A stretch of DNA of 64,000 nucleotides from Pycnococcus provasolii (GCA_049487715.1 CP150549.1:372001-436000), one strand, 5' to 3'. Positions 1-10,439 are shown, numbered from the stretch's first letter. Notes: generated by a model not told the origin, from the sequence alone. Numbers and translations are program-made.

Positions 1-1178
1 TTGAAGCAATCGCGATCCTCGCGTTGATGGCAAAGGACGCACAAGCTCGGCTATCGTGCTTGCGTCCACAGATCAAGTCAACAAAGGAAAAGATTGCGAT
101 GAGTCCAACGCCCCTAATGACTGCCATTGGTGATGACAAGTCGATCAAGAAGTTTGATGATGACAAGGTGACGAAGCTCGGAATCGAGCCTTTGACCCCT
201 CTTCCATTTGGCGGGTGGGGTTATCCGGTGATTCGCGAGGCGAACAAACAGAATCGTTTGGTCGAAGAGGAAGACGTTGCGGTCAACATCATGCCATATG
301 AGAAGCCGGAGATGGATGCAGTGTACTTCAAAGAAAATGGTTTGCTGTTGCCAGAGAAAGAGCTGATGTACAGAGAAAGAGTTGAGGAGCCCGAAGAGGT
401 TGGCAAGAGCGAGGGCACGTCGCCATCTGATGGGCCTGCTGACAAACTGTACGAGCCAAGCTGGTTGCGTGCCAATGACAATGATATGAAGGACAGAGCG
501 CAAAGTGCAAGCGGCAGTAATTCGGATAAGCGGAAAGAAAAGCTGAAGTCTCTATTCAGAAAGCTTGATTTCCTCAACGTCGACGAGGACTTGGCGTCCC
601 AGCCGGCTGGAGTGGTGGAACCAGAAGTACCGCCTTCGAAACGAAGCCCCACAAAGCTGCACTCGCCGTCAAACCCAATAAATTCTCCGAGCCGCTTTGG
701 TGAGTTTGGCGTAAAGAGCGAAGAAGAAGCGCTAAGTGCTACTCCATCGCAGACGAAGTCGCCGAAATCCTTCCAGCCCTTGCTAAGCCCTTCGCCGAAA
801 TCCTTTCAGCCCTTGCTCAGCCCTCCACCACCAACTTCGCCGATGTTGCCTCCAACGATGGATGCTCGCCGAATTGGCATGCAGATTGCGTCGAGTCCGT
901 CACTTAAGGCTACCGCAAAGCAGCAAGGGCAGACATCTGTCGCATCGCAGTCCACCTCCACGAAGGAGAAGCAGGAGGAGGAGGGAAAACCGCCATCAGA
1001 GACAGCTGGCGCATCGCAGTCCACCTCCACGAAGGAGAAGCAGGAGGAGGAGGGAAAACCGCCATCAGAGACAGCTGGCGCATCGCAGCCCACCTCCACC
1101 AAGGAGAAGCAGGAGGAGAAGGTCAAACCGAGCTCGTTGTCTTCTTTCAGGATCAAATTTGACCCGAACGACGAATAA
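1..1178 (+). CDS. Partial disordered Pro/Ser/Glu-rich protein, unknown function
   Basis: The frame is open from the left edge, so the 5' end lies outside the window; the first in-frame ATG is at 27 but codons upstream are also open. About 390 residues are visible. The N-terminal ~120 residues look ordered (a GGWGYPVIREANKQNR stretch). The rest is charged and low complexity, with two SPKSFQPLLSP repeats and a 23-residue repeat (STSTKEKQEEEGKPPSETA core) near the C-terminus. I recognise no domain. It converges on the large minus-strand gene ending at 1631. Confidence 0.6.
   Translation, partial: EAIAILALMAKDAQARLSCLRPQIKSTKEKIAMSPTPLMTAIGDDKSIKKFDDDKVTKLGIEPLTPLPFGGWGYPVIREANKQNRLVEEEDVAVNIMPYEKPEMDAVYFKENGLLLPEKELMYRERVEEPEEVGKSEGTSPSDGPADKLYEPSWLRANDNDMKDRAQSASGSNSDKRKEKLKSLFRKLDFLNVDEDLASQPAGVVEPEVPPSKRSPTKLHSPSNPINSPSRFGEFGVKSEEEALSATPSQTKSPKSFQPLLSPSPKSFQPLLSPPPPTSPMLPPTMDARRIGMQIASSPSLKATAKQQGQTSVASQSTSTKEKQEEEGKPPSETAGASQSTSTKEKQEEEGKPPSETAGASQPTSTKEKQEEKVKPSSLSSFRIKFDPNDE
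942..1150 (+). repeat. 69-bp in-frame tandem repeat, about 2.7 copies
   Basis: GCATCGCAG recurs at 942, 1011 and 1080, giving a 69-bp (23-codon) period inside the preceding gene. Copies one and two are almost identical; the third diverges at its end. The period is a multiple of three, so copy-number change would keep the frame. Confidence 0.85.
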
Positions 1179-1630
1179 ATCAACACGTTTATATACAAGG
1201 GGAGACAATGTCACGCGTGTCACACTGCAAATATTACATACCATCCTAGAAGTCGTACCACCCTTAACCACAGTGAAGTCTACCCGGTAGTGGTATGCAC
1301 CTCGCCGGAAGTAGGAAGTACGTGATGGCAAGGTAGTAGTCTATGGCAAGGACGAGATCGCCCGTTTGTTTTACGATGCGAGCGATGGCAAGCTGCATTT
1401 GATATCGAGACGAGCGATCGCGAACCTTGCGAACATTTACGGACGTCCCGTGCAATTAGGTGGTGATCACTCGCCGCTCCAAGATACGTGAACGACACTT
1501 CTCTGAACAACAACAACAACAACAATCTCTACGATGTAAAAAGCACTTGTAAAATTTCTTGTTTTCACTTTGTAATAATCTTTGACCCATCAAATCGCCT
1601 CAGGCGACAGCATCTTTTATATGCCTACAG
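1179..1630. other. Convergent intergenic gap
   Basis: 452 bp between two converging genes. It holds a short CAA microsatellite near 1508 and TGTAA at about 1535, 1549 and 1570 (green-algal type polyadenylation candidates for the upstream plus-strand gene). No supported gene. Confidence 0.4.
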
Positions 1631-4600
1631 TCACATCCCAGCCACTGCCTCATCGGGCGGGTACTCGCCCTCAGTTATGTAAGGCGCCCCAAAGGTGGGG
1701 AAGGTGCGCATTCTCAGCCTCTCAAGTTCGGCACGCAGAAGCATCGATTCCTCGGCTTGCGCCTCCGCAATGTCGCGAAGCTTGCGGTTCGTCACCAAGC
1801 TTCTCATTCGCCTGCGAATCATCATCTGCTTTCGTTCCTCGCGCTCCCTTGGTGGCTCAGGGCGAACTTTCGTCGCCGTGGGACGGCCCATAGTCACATC
1901 AGCCACGGCATCACCATCTGCACCTCCGATAGAGTCGGCATGTGCACGCACGGTATCCGTGGAATTGCGCATCTGCCCAATGCGGCGAACCACCCCACGC
2001 TCCTTTGAGCGCATCTCCGCCAATCTCCTCGCGTGAACTTCGCGGCTGAACTCGATTCGTGCCTCAATCTCCTGGACCTCTGCATTTCGGTTCTGATCCG
2101 CGCTCTCTCCCTCGCGCATGAGCACCTGTAAGTCTTTGGTCACCCTGAGAAGCTGGAGGTCCCTCGCCTGCGTGATCAAGTCCTCTGCTTCCAAGTCCAA
2201 TCGCTTGTTCTCCCACATCAGCTCGTAAATACCCCTCTTAAAGTTCTTAATTTTTTGAAGGACCTCAAGCTTCTTGTCGCCGCGGTCGCGAACCACCTCG
2301 TTGACATCCTCCACCGATGGTATCGGCATAAGGATTCGGTCGAGGTCGTGCCCCATGGGGGGTTTGTAAGCTGTGAAGGTTAGCTGCTTCTCCGTTTCCG
2401 TCGGATCCTGCAGGCTCATTTGCCCCGAACCAGCATCCAGAAGTGTGTGTCGACTCGGCACAGGCGCAGACGGCGCGCCAAGCTCGGAACCACCCGCACC
2501 CGTACCGAACGTCTCCACGAAACCCTGCGTGAGGCGGAACGGAATGTCAAGGTCCATCGTGTCACTTGCGAACTGTTTTTGTGCGCCTTCCAGCACCCGC
2601 TGAAGGCAGACATTGTGTCCAAAAGTCTGCAGCTCCTCCTCGTTAGCGTGAGTAGTGCGAATCTCAGCCAGTCTCAGTTGAGCGGCACATCGCTTGCTTT
2701 GAACTTCCAGCATGTACTTTTTCCGCCGACTAGCAATCAGCTTCTCCCAGAAGTTCTCTTCCAGACCCTCCGGGAAGTCGCGCACACGAAGCATCGGATC
2801 AATGTCGTCGATGTCGCCTGACATCGCCGATGCGGCTGCCAAGTGCTCCAGGGCAGTCGACTCAGACATCGGGTTACTCCCGCTCGGTGCCTGAGCAATC
2901 GAGTTGCTCCTGCTCCGGCTTCGTTCTTCAGCGGGCATGGCCGGCTTCAGCGGACTGCTCAAGACCGACTTCTTCGGGGCTGGAAGTTCGGGGTATGGAT
3001 CGTCGGTAGGTATCTGCGGCGAAGCTTCCAATTCTACGCTGCGACGTGGTTCCACCAGCGCAGGCATAGCAGCGGACACGGAAGCTGCGTGATTTGCGGC
3101 GTCCTGGTTGTCCACTGGCTTTGTGCTTGCCGACCTCGATACGCCTTGCTGTGACACCGAGCTTGCACGCTTCTGCGCCACCCCATTCATGCTTGAGCGC
3201 TTCGTACTCGTCTGCGCCTGCATGACTTGAACCTTCGGTGGCACCCTGCGCCGGTACAGCTTCATGAGGACATCTATGTAACCCTCAGCCTCGGCAATGT
3301 CCTTCTTGAATGAGCGGTCAGCCTCCTTATCATCGTGAGACGCCTGTTCTGCAATGTCACGCAGACGAGACTCCTCGCGACGACAGGCTGAATGCCTCGC
3401 CTGCGCCGCGGTGCACAGCGCATTCGAGTCGACGAGCGAATGTTCAAGAGCCGTGACGAGCTCCACCGCCAACCTCGTGTTCTCCTCTACGCGCACCAAC
3501 AGCCGAGATGCCATCGCCTCGAGCTCGCCCTGTCCGGCGAGGCTTCGCAAACGGTACCTCGAAAGTTGGCTTAGCGTGGCGTCAAACTTCTGCGCCAGAT
3601 CAACACGGTCTCCATCGAGTTTGCGGAATTCTCCTTCCAGAGCCTTGCGCTTCTTCTCGCGCTCCTCGTTGTGGAGCTTGTTAGCTACCTCCCATTCCTT
3701 CAACGCCTTGTTTTGTTCATCGGTATATTCCTTCGGACTAACGGTCAGCATCCACTCTGGCTTCTCCATCGGAGCATTTTCCGCGTACTTGTCCTTCTGT
3801 GCATCCAGTCTGCCGTCCATCATCTGCTTCAGCGCGCGCTGATTCAGCTCCTGCGCCCCACCGCTGTTCGCTCCGTCCTCCTTTTTAGCGAGGCGCTCGC
3901 GCTCCTCAGGCGATACCCACTTCTCAGCCTCGATTTCATCGTCACGGACATTCATGCTCTCGTCTTTCTGCTCCTCCATGGAATATTGAGGATCGACAAG
4001 ATGAGAAAGATTCATCTCCTCTCCATCCAGAGTCGGCAATTCGTCCGCAACCTCACGCATACGAGAGTGCGCATCTGCAATCTTGTCCATATGAAGCGTC
4101 TTCACCTCACGCACCTTATCGTGTATCTTGTTAAAGCTCACACGAATTTCTCTGCCAATCGCAACGAGAATCTCAGACTGTGTGACACGGCGCATCGGCG
4201 GCGAGAGGTCGAATGGGGAGTAGAGTAGGTCGCAAAGCTCTGGTGAATTCGTGGATGCGCTGTAGGCGTCACCGACGTTCCCTTGAGGAAGATTTGGCGG
4301 CCCCTGCGTAGGCGCGTCGGCATCAGGAACGACGGACGATGAGGCAGCACGACCGCCTGCCGCCGCCGCTGCTCCGGCTCCCGCAGCGGCACCGCCACCT
4401 CCTGCAGAACTGTCGCCCGCGTCACCGCCGCCGCTGTCGCCACCGCCCGCGGCACCGCTCGCCGCCGCCCCGCCAGCGGCTATTCCCTCTTCACCGTCTG
4501 CAGCCTCATCCACAACCAGGTCAGACTTCACCGTAACACCCATGCTCTCGTGATGTGCGTGTTCCATGAGCTCAACACGGCGCAGCAAGATGAGCTTATT

Positions 4601-7300
4601 GCGCATCTCCTCGCGCCTGCCGGACTTTTTGAGCGTAAATGCGTGTACAGTTTGGCTTTTCGATTCGAGAAGAGGTTGGATGGGTGGCTTGATCGTTTCC
4701 ATCGGTTCGTAGCAAAGAGTTCGAACGCGGTCGTAAATGATGTCAGCCTCGGCATTCTCGCGCACCATGCTGTCACGCAGCTCTCTCGCCTTCTGCACGC
4801 CCTCCTCTTCAAGGCTAGCTTTGAGAGGCAGGTTGACGAACAGCTCTTCCGCAGTCAGGCGCTCGCGATCGTCCGCAACCTCGTTCTTTGCCACGGCGTT
4901 CTCAAGACTATGCTTGATTTCCTCAATCTGGTCTCGGATCGCACGGACCGCGGCATCGGTTAAGCCGCTCGATTGATGCATCATCACCGGCGTCGAAACT
5001 GCCGCCGCCGATGTCTTGGCATCCGTCCCAAGTACTGGGTCAATATCCTCGTGTGGATCGTCTACGATATCCACATCGGCATCCTCAGCAGCATTCATGG
5101 GCGTGATCGATGAAGCGATGTCCGCCTCTTTGCCAAGAGCACGAGACACCTCCGCTGGGACGTCGAACACGAACACCGACCCATCGTCGCCACACGTGAA
5201 AATGCTCTTACCACTTCCTGACAGGCATGCTGAGGTGGGGGCGCCCGTGCGCGTGTCGTGCACGCGCTCGCTCACAGCGATCTCCTCCACGGAAGGGCCG
5301 GACGTATTCATCACGCGCAGCGTGCCATCATTCAGTGCGCAGATCAGCAGGCCTTTCGTACTCCCGGCTACCGCGGATGCCATAATACCGCCAGCCATTT
5401 CGCTGATGCCACCAGTGTGGTGCTCCGCCTTGATTGGCTTTGGGGCGGGTGCGCCAACTTTCTGCGCCTTCGGAGGTGCTGGGAATGTTGCACGGTCGCA
5501 ATTAATGCCATAGCGCTTGAGCGTCCGGTCGCCGTTCATCACGAGCAGAGAACCCTTTCCATTTCCAAAGCTGCCTGCGACGCTCGCGGGAGCAGGACCA
5601 TCGACGCGCGCGCGGCGCACCTTTTCGCCTGAGGACGTGGGGATGCTCAGGAGCTCTCCGCCGCCAAAGTCGCTAAGAACGACAGGCGCATTGCCCCCTG
5701 CAGCCTCGTCGGAGGCATCTGCCGCGCCACCGCCGATACCCCAGGTCAACCCCAGTACGTTTCCCGTCGTCACAGGCTCGCCGCCAAGAGCGATACTGAG
5801 GTGCTTGAAGGGAGGGACGTTCGCGTCCGCTGACGTGCGCGTGGAGAAAATGTGAAGCAGATTGTCTTCCATGAGCACGCAGGCACGCGAGCCAGACGGG
5901 CTGTGCTTGATCGCCTTAATGCCCACCTGGCTTCCGGCGGCAGACAGCTTGCATCGACCGGTAACGACGAGTTCGAGGCTGGCATTGAATCGATCCTCGA
6001 GCGTCGTGGGGTTGATAGCTGCCTTGTTGTAGCGACTTGTGATTGCACGCAGCACGCCGTACTTCGACCCGACGAGGATGTCGTGTGCTCCGGCACTGAC
6101 GCACGACATTGGCGCGGCAAGCATGCGCTTCGTGATGCACCGGCCGGACGACGCGTCCCACGCTCGAATGTAGCCATCCTGACCTGCGGTAAAGACCGTC
6201 TCGGGGAATCCGGGCAACGCGCACGCAATGGCGCCCGCACTGTGCGCGTCCGCGACGGGGATGCACGGCGGCGGCGACTCGGCCATTGCAGTATTTTCGC
6301 ACACCACGAGGTTTTCAACCATGCGCATGCTGCCCTCCGAAGTGGTGATGAGCAGCTTGTCGTAGGTTGGGTTAAACGCCAGGCTTGTCACGGCCGAGTC
6401 GACGAGCACCTCGACGGTGCACAGCGGCACCAGAACGCCCGCTTCCACCGAGTATGCGACGAGCCCGTTGTCGCTCCCTACCCACAGGCGTCGCTTACTT
6501 ACTGCAATTGCACGCACGGCAACTGCATCCTGCGGAGCTGCAAGCGCCGAGTTGAACGAGGCTGTGTAGCTCCCGACGTCGTCTTCCGTAGGAACAACGA
6601 GCGTAACCTCGCCGGTAGCCAAGCCCGCCCAAATGCCAGTCGCTCCAGCGGTCCACGCCATGGAGGTCACATCACTACCCATGAGTCCGCCCACAAGCGT
6701 CGACGTTAGCTTCGGGCTCGCCCCTGGCGGACTTGTGAGCTTGAGCGTGTAAAGCCCGCCTCGGCTTGTGAGGACGACACACAGGCTCGGGTCGTGAGGG
6801 TGGAAGGCGGCACTCACGGCAGGCGCTCCACCAGGCAGAAGTGTGCTTGCGAGCACGTTTGTCTCACCTTCGGCCCACCCGCCAACCACCGAAACGAGGT
6901 GGTCTGGCTCGTCGTACGCGATGATGAGCTGTGTGCCGTCTGCGGTGAACGCCAAGCTCGTGATCCCGATCTGCTCTCCTGGCGCCGCCACCGTCGCGAG
7001 CGTGCGCGCCTGGTTGCCTGCTCCGGCTATGCTTTGCACATACACGGTTGGCACCGCGTCCTTGGTGGCCACCGCCATAAGTCCCGCGCGTGTGTTCACG
7101 GCAACCGCCGCAACGCCCACCGCGCTCTTCGAGAGCGCCGATACGGGCGCGAGGCGCGCCGTGCTTGACGACGCGACGTCGAACGTGCGCAGGCACGCGC
7201 CCGCGACGTGAACCGCATCGCTGGCGCTGAGGAAGAGCGCGGTTGGCGCCGTGCGTCCGAGCGCGAGGCGAGGCGGCACCACCACAGGCGTCGCCACCAT
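1631..7300 (-). CDS. Cilia- and flagella-associated WD40/coiled-coil protein, CFAP44/CFAP43 family
   Basis: 1889 residues. The ATG at 7298-7300 is chosen because an in-frame TAG lies just upstream. Roughly residues 1-700 are WD40-like beta-propeller repeats (for example FTAGQDGYIRAWDASSG and IFTCGDDGSVFVFD). A Gly/Ala-rich linker follows, then about 900 residues of charged coiled coil ending in a RLRMRTFPTFGAPY segment. This N-propeller plus C-coil architecture and ~1850 length match CFAP44, and CFAP43 is built alike; in Chlamydomonas and animals the pair forms the tether/tether-head complex at the inner dynein f motor of the axoneme. I lean to CFAP44 on length and C-terminus. It implies a flagellated stage. 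Confidence 0.7.
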   Translation of the reverse strand: MVATPVVVPPRLALGRTAPTALFLSASDAVHVAGACLRTFDVASSSTARLAPVSALSKSAVGVAAVAVNTRAGLMAVATKDAVPTVYVQSIAGAGNQARTLATVAAPGEQIGITSLAFTADGTQLIIAYDEPDHLVSVVGGWAEGETNVLASTLLPGGAPAVSAAFHPHDPSLCVVLTSRGGLYTLKLTSPPGASPKLTSTLVGGLMGSDVTSMAWTAGATGIWAGLATGEVTLVVPTEDDVGSYTASFNSALAAPQDAVAVRAIAVSKRRLWVGSDNGLVAYSVEAGVLVPLCTVEVLVDSAVTSLAFNPTYDKLLITTSEGSMRMVENLVVCENTAMAESPPPCIPVADAHSAGAIACALPGFPETVFTAGQDGYIRAWDASSGRCITKRMLAAPMSCVSAGAHDILVGSKYGVLRAITSRYNKAAINPTTLEDRFNASLELVVTGRCKLSAAGSQVGIKAIKHSPSGSRACVLMEDNLLHIFSTRTSADANVPPFKHLSIALGGEPVTTGNVLGLTWGIGGGAADASDEAAGGNAPVVLSDFGGGELLSIPTSSGEKVRRARVDGPAPASVAGSFGNGKGSLLVMNGDRTLKRYGINCDRATFPAPPKAQKVGAPAPKPIKAEHHTGGISEMAGGIMASAVAGSTKGLLICALNDGTLRVMNTSGPSVEEIAVSERVHDTRTGAPTSACLSGSGKSIFTCGDDGSVFVFDVPAEVSRALGKEADIASSITPMNAAEDADVDIVDDPHEDIDPVLGTDAKTSAAAVSTPVMMHQSSGLTDAAVRAIRDQIEEIKHSLENAVAKNEVADDRERLTAEELFVNLPLKASLEEEGVQKARELRDSMVRENAEADIIYDRVRTLCYEPMETIKPPIQPLLESKSQTVHAFTLKKSGRREEMRNKLILLRRVELMEHAHHESMGVTVKSDLVVDEAADGEEGIAAGGAAASGAAGGGDSGGGDAGDSSAGGGGAAAGAGAAAAAGGRAASSSVVPDADAPTQGPPNLPQGNVGDAYSASTNSPELCDLLYSPFDLSPPMRRVTQSEILVAIGREIRVSFNKIHDKVREVKTLHMDKIADAHSRMREVADELPTLDGEEMNLSHLVDPQYSMEEQKDESMNVRDDEIEAEKWVSPEERERLAKKEDGANSGGAQELNQRALKQMMDGRLDAQKDKYAENAPMEKPEWMLTVSPKEYTDEQNKALKEWEVANKLHNEEREKKRKALEGEFRKLDGDRVDLAQKFDATLSQLSRYRLRSLAGQGELEAMASRLLVRVEENTRLAVELVTALEHSLVDSNALCTAAQARHSACRREESRLRDIAEQASHDDKEADRSFKKDIAEAEGYIDVLMKLYRRRVPPKVQVMQAQTSTKRSSMNGVAQKRASSVSQQGVSRSASTKPVDNQDAANHAASVSAAMPALVEPRRSVELEASPQIPTDDPYPELPAPKKSVLSSPLKPAMPAEERSRSRSNSIAQAPSGSNPMSESTALEHLAAASAMSGDIDDIDPMLRVRDFPEGLEENFWEKLIASRRKKYMLEVQSKRCAAQLRLAEIRTTHANEEELQTFGHNVCLQRVLEGAQKQFASDTMDLDIPFRLTQGFVETFGTGAGGSELGAPSAPVPSRHTLLDAGSGQMSLQDPTETEKQLTFTAYKPPMGHDLDRILMPIPSVEDVNEVVRDRGDKKLEVLQKIKNFKRGIYELMWENKRLDLEAEDLITQARDLQLLRVTKDLQVLMREGESADQNRNAEVQEIEARIEFSREVHARRLAEMRSKERGVVRRIGQMRNSTDTVRAHADSIGGADGDAVADVTMGRPTATKVRPEPPREREERKQMMIRRRMRSLVTNRKLRDIAEAQAEESMLLRAELERLRMRTFPTFGAPYITEGEYPPDEAVAGM

Positions 7301-8377
7301 CACCAGCTTCCACTACCCTGGGCCTGGGAAGAGAAGAGGGGCCGGACGGACGGGACTGGGAGGGTGACCCCAACCACTTCAAGGCCCTTCCCTTTCCCCC
7401 TTCCCATCACTTCCCCACTTCCCCACTTCACCGGACGGGCTTCAAGCTTTCAAGGTGTGTGCCCGCTCATCAAGGCTCACGCTCAAGCTCTCAACTCGCT
7501 CAAGGCCTCAAAGAAACCAAAACGCCCTTCTGCCCTTGATGGAAACTTGGTGGCCCCATCCCTTGGAAAAAACCCGTCCTGTCCTGGAAACAAAGGGTCC
7601 CGTGAGTTGAAACCGTCTTTGAGCTTTCCCGTAATAAAGGCTTGATTCTTACCGTACCGGCAACTCGTACCGGCAACCGGCCTCTTCTCTTCGCCTCTCT
7701 TCGCTCTCCGTTCTACGATTTCGTGAAGTGAAGTGGGGGAGGGCCTGAGCTGGGCCTGAGGAGGGACATCTGTGAGGCTCTGCTCAAGAGCTGCTCTGCT
7801 GCCTGCAGGTAGGCTCTGCTAAAGTTTACGGTAGAGACTCGGTTTAGACACGGCTCATCCAGAGAAAGGAGAATGAATGAGCAACGCGTCGCGTGAATGG
7901 TGACTGGTGAGGTGCATGAGGCCTTTGTGTGCGTTGAAAAAAGTTGCAACTCCTTTCATTTCGATGGCAAGCGTTGTCCTCCTTGAATGAGCCCGAAGGT
8001 TCAAGGTGGAAGACATTTGAGAGCATTGATGTGACTTCCTGTGGGGTAGGAAGTAGTCCATGACCATCAATCACCGGCCCCTCCTCCCAGGTTTACAGTG
8101 CTGGTGCTGCTGCACCCTTCTGTCGTCACCGGTTCACGCAGCCAGTGAGTGAGCCATCGATCGGGCTGTAGGTGCCATGGCCGTTAAAAACCCAAAGGAG
8201 AAACGTGATGTCAAGCAAGCTCTCTCAATCATGTTTACCATGTCATGGCCCAAGTGATGGCCATGGCGCGATGAAAGTGATTAGGGTTAGGGCTAGGGTT
8301 AGCCCGTTGCGCACAATTTGAACATCAGCGATTAGTTTTAAGTTATTTTATCGTTGTGGTACCTTTTAAAACAAGGA
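7301..8377. other. Intergenic divergent region between CFAP-like and secreted-protein genes
   Basis: About 1.08 kb. Bases 7440-7640 contain loosely repeated CTCAAGCTT/CTCAAGG stretches; a TAAAGTTTACGGTA motif lies near 7818; a TTAGGG tract lies at 8281. Small open frames here are not supported by composition or similarity. Confidence 0.4.
8281..8305 (+). repeat. Short interstitial TTAGGG tract, promoter-proximal
   Basis: TTAGGGTTAGGGCTAGGG followed by TTAGCCC; one unit is mutated to CTAGGG. It lies about 75 bp upstream of the ATG at 8378, with the G-rich strand in the coding orientation. Confidence 0.8.
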
Positions 8378-9733
8378 ATGGCGCCCACGTTAAGACGCTT
8401 GCTCCTTGCCACGGGCCTACTCGCGCTCGTCGGCGGAATCGGCCTGAGAAGAATAGACGCCTTTCCTGTACTTGTCACGACGGACGGAGATACTGCCGTG
8501 CACGCGATGCGAGACGTGCACCTCGCGCCAGAAGGAGACCACGGCGTAATTGTTGGCGCGGAGGCTGGTGCGGAAAGTGCCATCACGTTCTTGGGACGCG
8601 CGAACGTAAGGGTGGCAGACCCCGTTGGCGCGAATGCCGATGGCAAGGACCTCATTCTACAGCCAGGGTCGCCGTCGGGAAGCGGAACACCAGGTGGACT
8701 CGAGGTGTGGACACCGCGCAGCGGCGCAAACGAACCCGTGCGCGTGCTTCGTGTCTCCGAGGCAAAGGCGAAACTTGACGGCGCGCTCGTCGCTGACGCC
8801 AACGTAAACACAAACGCAGGCGAGCACACGCTTGCTGTCACAGACGGCGCGTATCTTACCTCGCCTGCGGCGCTGACTGTGTCGCACCGCCTCGCGAACG
8901 GCGTGAGTGCACCTGCGCCGGGCATCGGAGTCGGCGTGTCGTTCGCCGCGCCGTTGCAAGGCGCACACCGCGTCTCGCCCCCCGAAATTGCGCGTCTTGA
9001 CGCTACGCTGCCACAATCCACAGCCGCGACAGCGGAGGCGGAGCTGGCAGTTTCGCTGCGCACTTCTGCAGGCGCGGTCGCGAACGCGCTCACCGTTTCG
9101 CACGGTGGGACGACCGCGCGCAAGGCTCTCATCGCCGCGCGGCCGGGTTCGGGATCTTCCTCCGTTCCATACGTGGAGCTTCAGTCGCAGTCGCCTGGAG
9201 CGCCAAGCGCATTCCTATTCGCCGGCGCTGATGGACGGCTGAGAGTGCTGACCGGTTCGGCGCCGACGTCGTCGGCAGATGGTAACGCGGTTGTGCTCGG
9301 GTCGCGAAGGCGGAGGCGAGTCCTCCTTGAGGAGGAGGGGGAGGGGGAGGAGGAGGAGGGGGAGGAGGAGAAGCCCAAGTCAAAGATGGGCGACGAAGAC
9401 CTTGCTGGCGATGCGCCATCCTCCGACGAGGCGGAGAGCGCGCCGGAAGAGGTGATTACGTCGAAGGATGATGAGGGTGCCGAGGAAGAAACGGATTCTG
9501 GCGAAAGCTCGCTCGCTCCCCAAGAGACGCACCGCTCGCGCACTTCTGCAGGCGTCGATGACGCAGTGGAGGATGGTTTGGCGACATTTGCCAAGGAGGA
9601 GAGCGCGGCCGCTTCGAAGTCGCACGAGCTCTTGCACTTGAAAGCAGAGCACGCGAAGCTCGAGCAGCTGGTGGCGCGCTTACGCGAGGCGTTCTGCGCC
9701 GTCAGCCCTCACGACGAGACTCTCTGCAAGTGA
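8378..9733 (+). CDS. Secreted protein with phage tail-fibre-like beta repeats and C-terminal coiled coil
   Basis: 451 residues from the ATG at 8378 (the frame opens at a TTG 8 codons earlier). Residues 1-30 are a signal peptide or anchor (RRLLLATGLLALVGGIGL). The middle is Ala/Val/Gly-rich; residues ~163-230 (ALTVSHRLANGV, then GIGVGVSFAAP, EIARLDA, AELAVSLRTSAGA) follow the LTLTH...GxGVGISF...IEA...LxFxT pattern I associate with phage tail-fibre and bacterial surface proteins. A RRRRR plus Glu-rich segment follows (~310-345), then an acidic stretch and a C-terminal coiled coil (ELLHLKAEHAKLEQLVARL). The family link is from pattern memory and is tentative; function unknown. Confidence 0.6.
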   Translation: MAPTLRRLLLATGLLALVGGIGLRRIDAFPVLVTTDGDTAVHAMRDVHLAPEGDHGVIVGAEAGAESAITFLGRANVRVADPVGANADGKDLILQPGSPSGSGTPGGLEVWTPRSGANEPVRVLRVSEAKAKLDGALVADANVNTNAGEHTLAVTDGAYLTSPAALTVSHRLANGVSAPAPGIGVGVSFAAPLQGAHRVSPPEIARLDATLPQSTAATAEAELAVSLRTSAGAVANALTVSHGGTTARKALIAARPGSGSSSVPYVELQSQSPGAPSAFLFAGADGRLRVLTGSAPTSSADGNAVVLGSRRRRRVLLEEEGEGEEEEGEEEKPKSKMGDEDLAGDAPSSDEAESAPEEVITSKDDEGAEEETDSGESSLAPQETHRSRTSAGVDDAVEDGLATFAKEESAAASKSHELLHLKAEHAKLEQLVARLREAFCAVSPHDETLCK

Positions 9734-9818
9734 GTCAGTTCTGAATGTATAGTAAAGTACCGTACCTGTACCTGTCACGGTTAAGATCGTAGTAAACCTT
9801 ATCCTTAGTACAAGGGTA

Positions 9819-9867
9819 TTAGGGTTAGGGCTAGCCCCTCCCCCGGGTTAGGGTTAGGGTTAGCCCC
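9819..9867 (+). repeat. Two interstitial TTAGGG tracts upstream of the U1-C gene
   Basis: ATTAGGGTTAGGGCTAGCCC, a C/G-rich spacer, then GGGTTAGGGTTAGGGTTAGC. They end about 120 bp before the ATG at 9990. Palindromic CTAG/CCCGGG joints follow the tracts. A GGTAAAGTTTAC palindrome lies between them and the gene at about 9893. Confidence 0.85.
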
Positions 9868-9989
9868 CTTCAGGTGGCGCTATGGTAAAGTTTACGATAA
9901 TCCTTATGAGGAGAGCCTCCATCTTTGTCGCCGCCGCCTCACACCGCACACCGCCGCTGCGCTGCGTGGTGTAGCTCAGCCTCTCGGCC

Positions 9990-10352
9990 ATGCCTCGCTA
10001 CTTCTGCGCGTTCTGCGACGCGTACCTGACCCACGACAGCGCGTCGGTGCGTCAGCAGCACAACTTGGGGTTCAAGCACAAGGCGAACGTGCGTGCGTAC
10101 TACGCGGCGTTCGACGCGCAAATCACGTCGTGCACACTGACTCCTCGGGGTGTCGTCGCCGGGTCCATCTATGCGCCAATCACTCCTGCGGCTGGCGGGG
10201 TTGGTGGTGGGTACCACCAGCCGGGTCAAAGATTTAGTGCTCCTCCACCTCCTCGCGCACCGCCAGGTATCATGCCGCCGCTTCCGCCGCCGGGTGTGCG
10301 CCCACCCGCGATGCCGCCACCACCCGGTGTGCGCCCACCCGCGATGCCGTGA
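9990..10352 (+). CDS. SNRPC: U1 small nuclear ribonucleoprotein C (U1-C)
   Basis: 120 residues. The N-terminus [17 protein letters not shown] is the conserved U1-C matrin-type C2H2 zinc finger: Cys6, Cys9, His24, His30 with the expected spacing, followed by [10 protein letters not shown]. The C-terminal half is Pro/Gly/Met-rich with two exact [11 protein letters not shown] repeats, as in other U1-C proteins. U1-C stabilises pairing between U1 snRNA and 5' splice sites, so this organism splices introns even though the genes here appear intronless. It converges on the F-box-like gene 87 bp downstream; a TGTAA at about 10394 may be its poly(A) signal. Confidence 0.95.
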   Translation: MPRYFCAFCDAYLTHDSASVRQQHNLGFKHKANVRAYYAAFDAQITSCTLTPRGVVAGSIYAPITPAAGGVGGGYHQPGQRFSAPPPPRAPPGIMPPLPPPGVRPPAMPPPPGVRPPAMP

Positions 10353-10439
10353 CTCACCTGCTCAAGGCAACGCGCACTGGAGGAGGCTTTCTGTGTAAAA
10401 ATAATTACAGTGATCAAAAGTTCGTCAAATACTTCGTTG

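Noticed and set aside
942-1150. CRISPR-like array
   Set aside because: The repeat is coding, in-frame and without unique spacers; eukaryotic context.
862-1290. Arg-rich plus-strand ORF
   Set aside because: Out-of-frame reading of the 69-bp repeat of the first gene.
5852-6709. 285-codon plus-strand ORF
   Set aside because: Lies antisense inside the CFAP43/44-like gene, Arg/His-rich shadow of GC-biased codons.
7713-8074. Minus-strand ORFs in the 7.7-8.1 kb gap
   Set aside because: Overlapping frames with no domain and poor start context.
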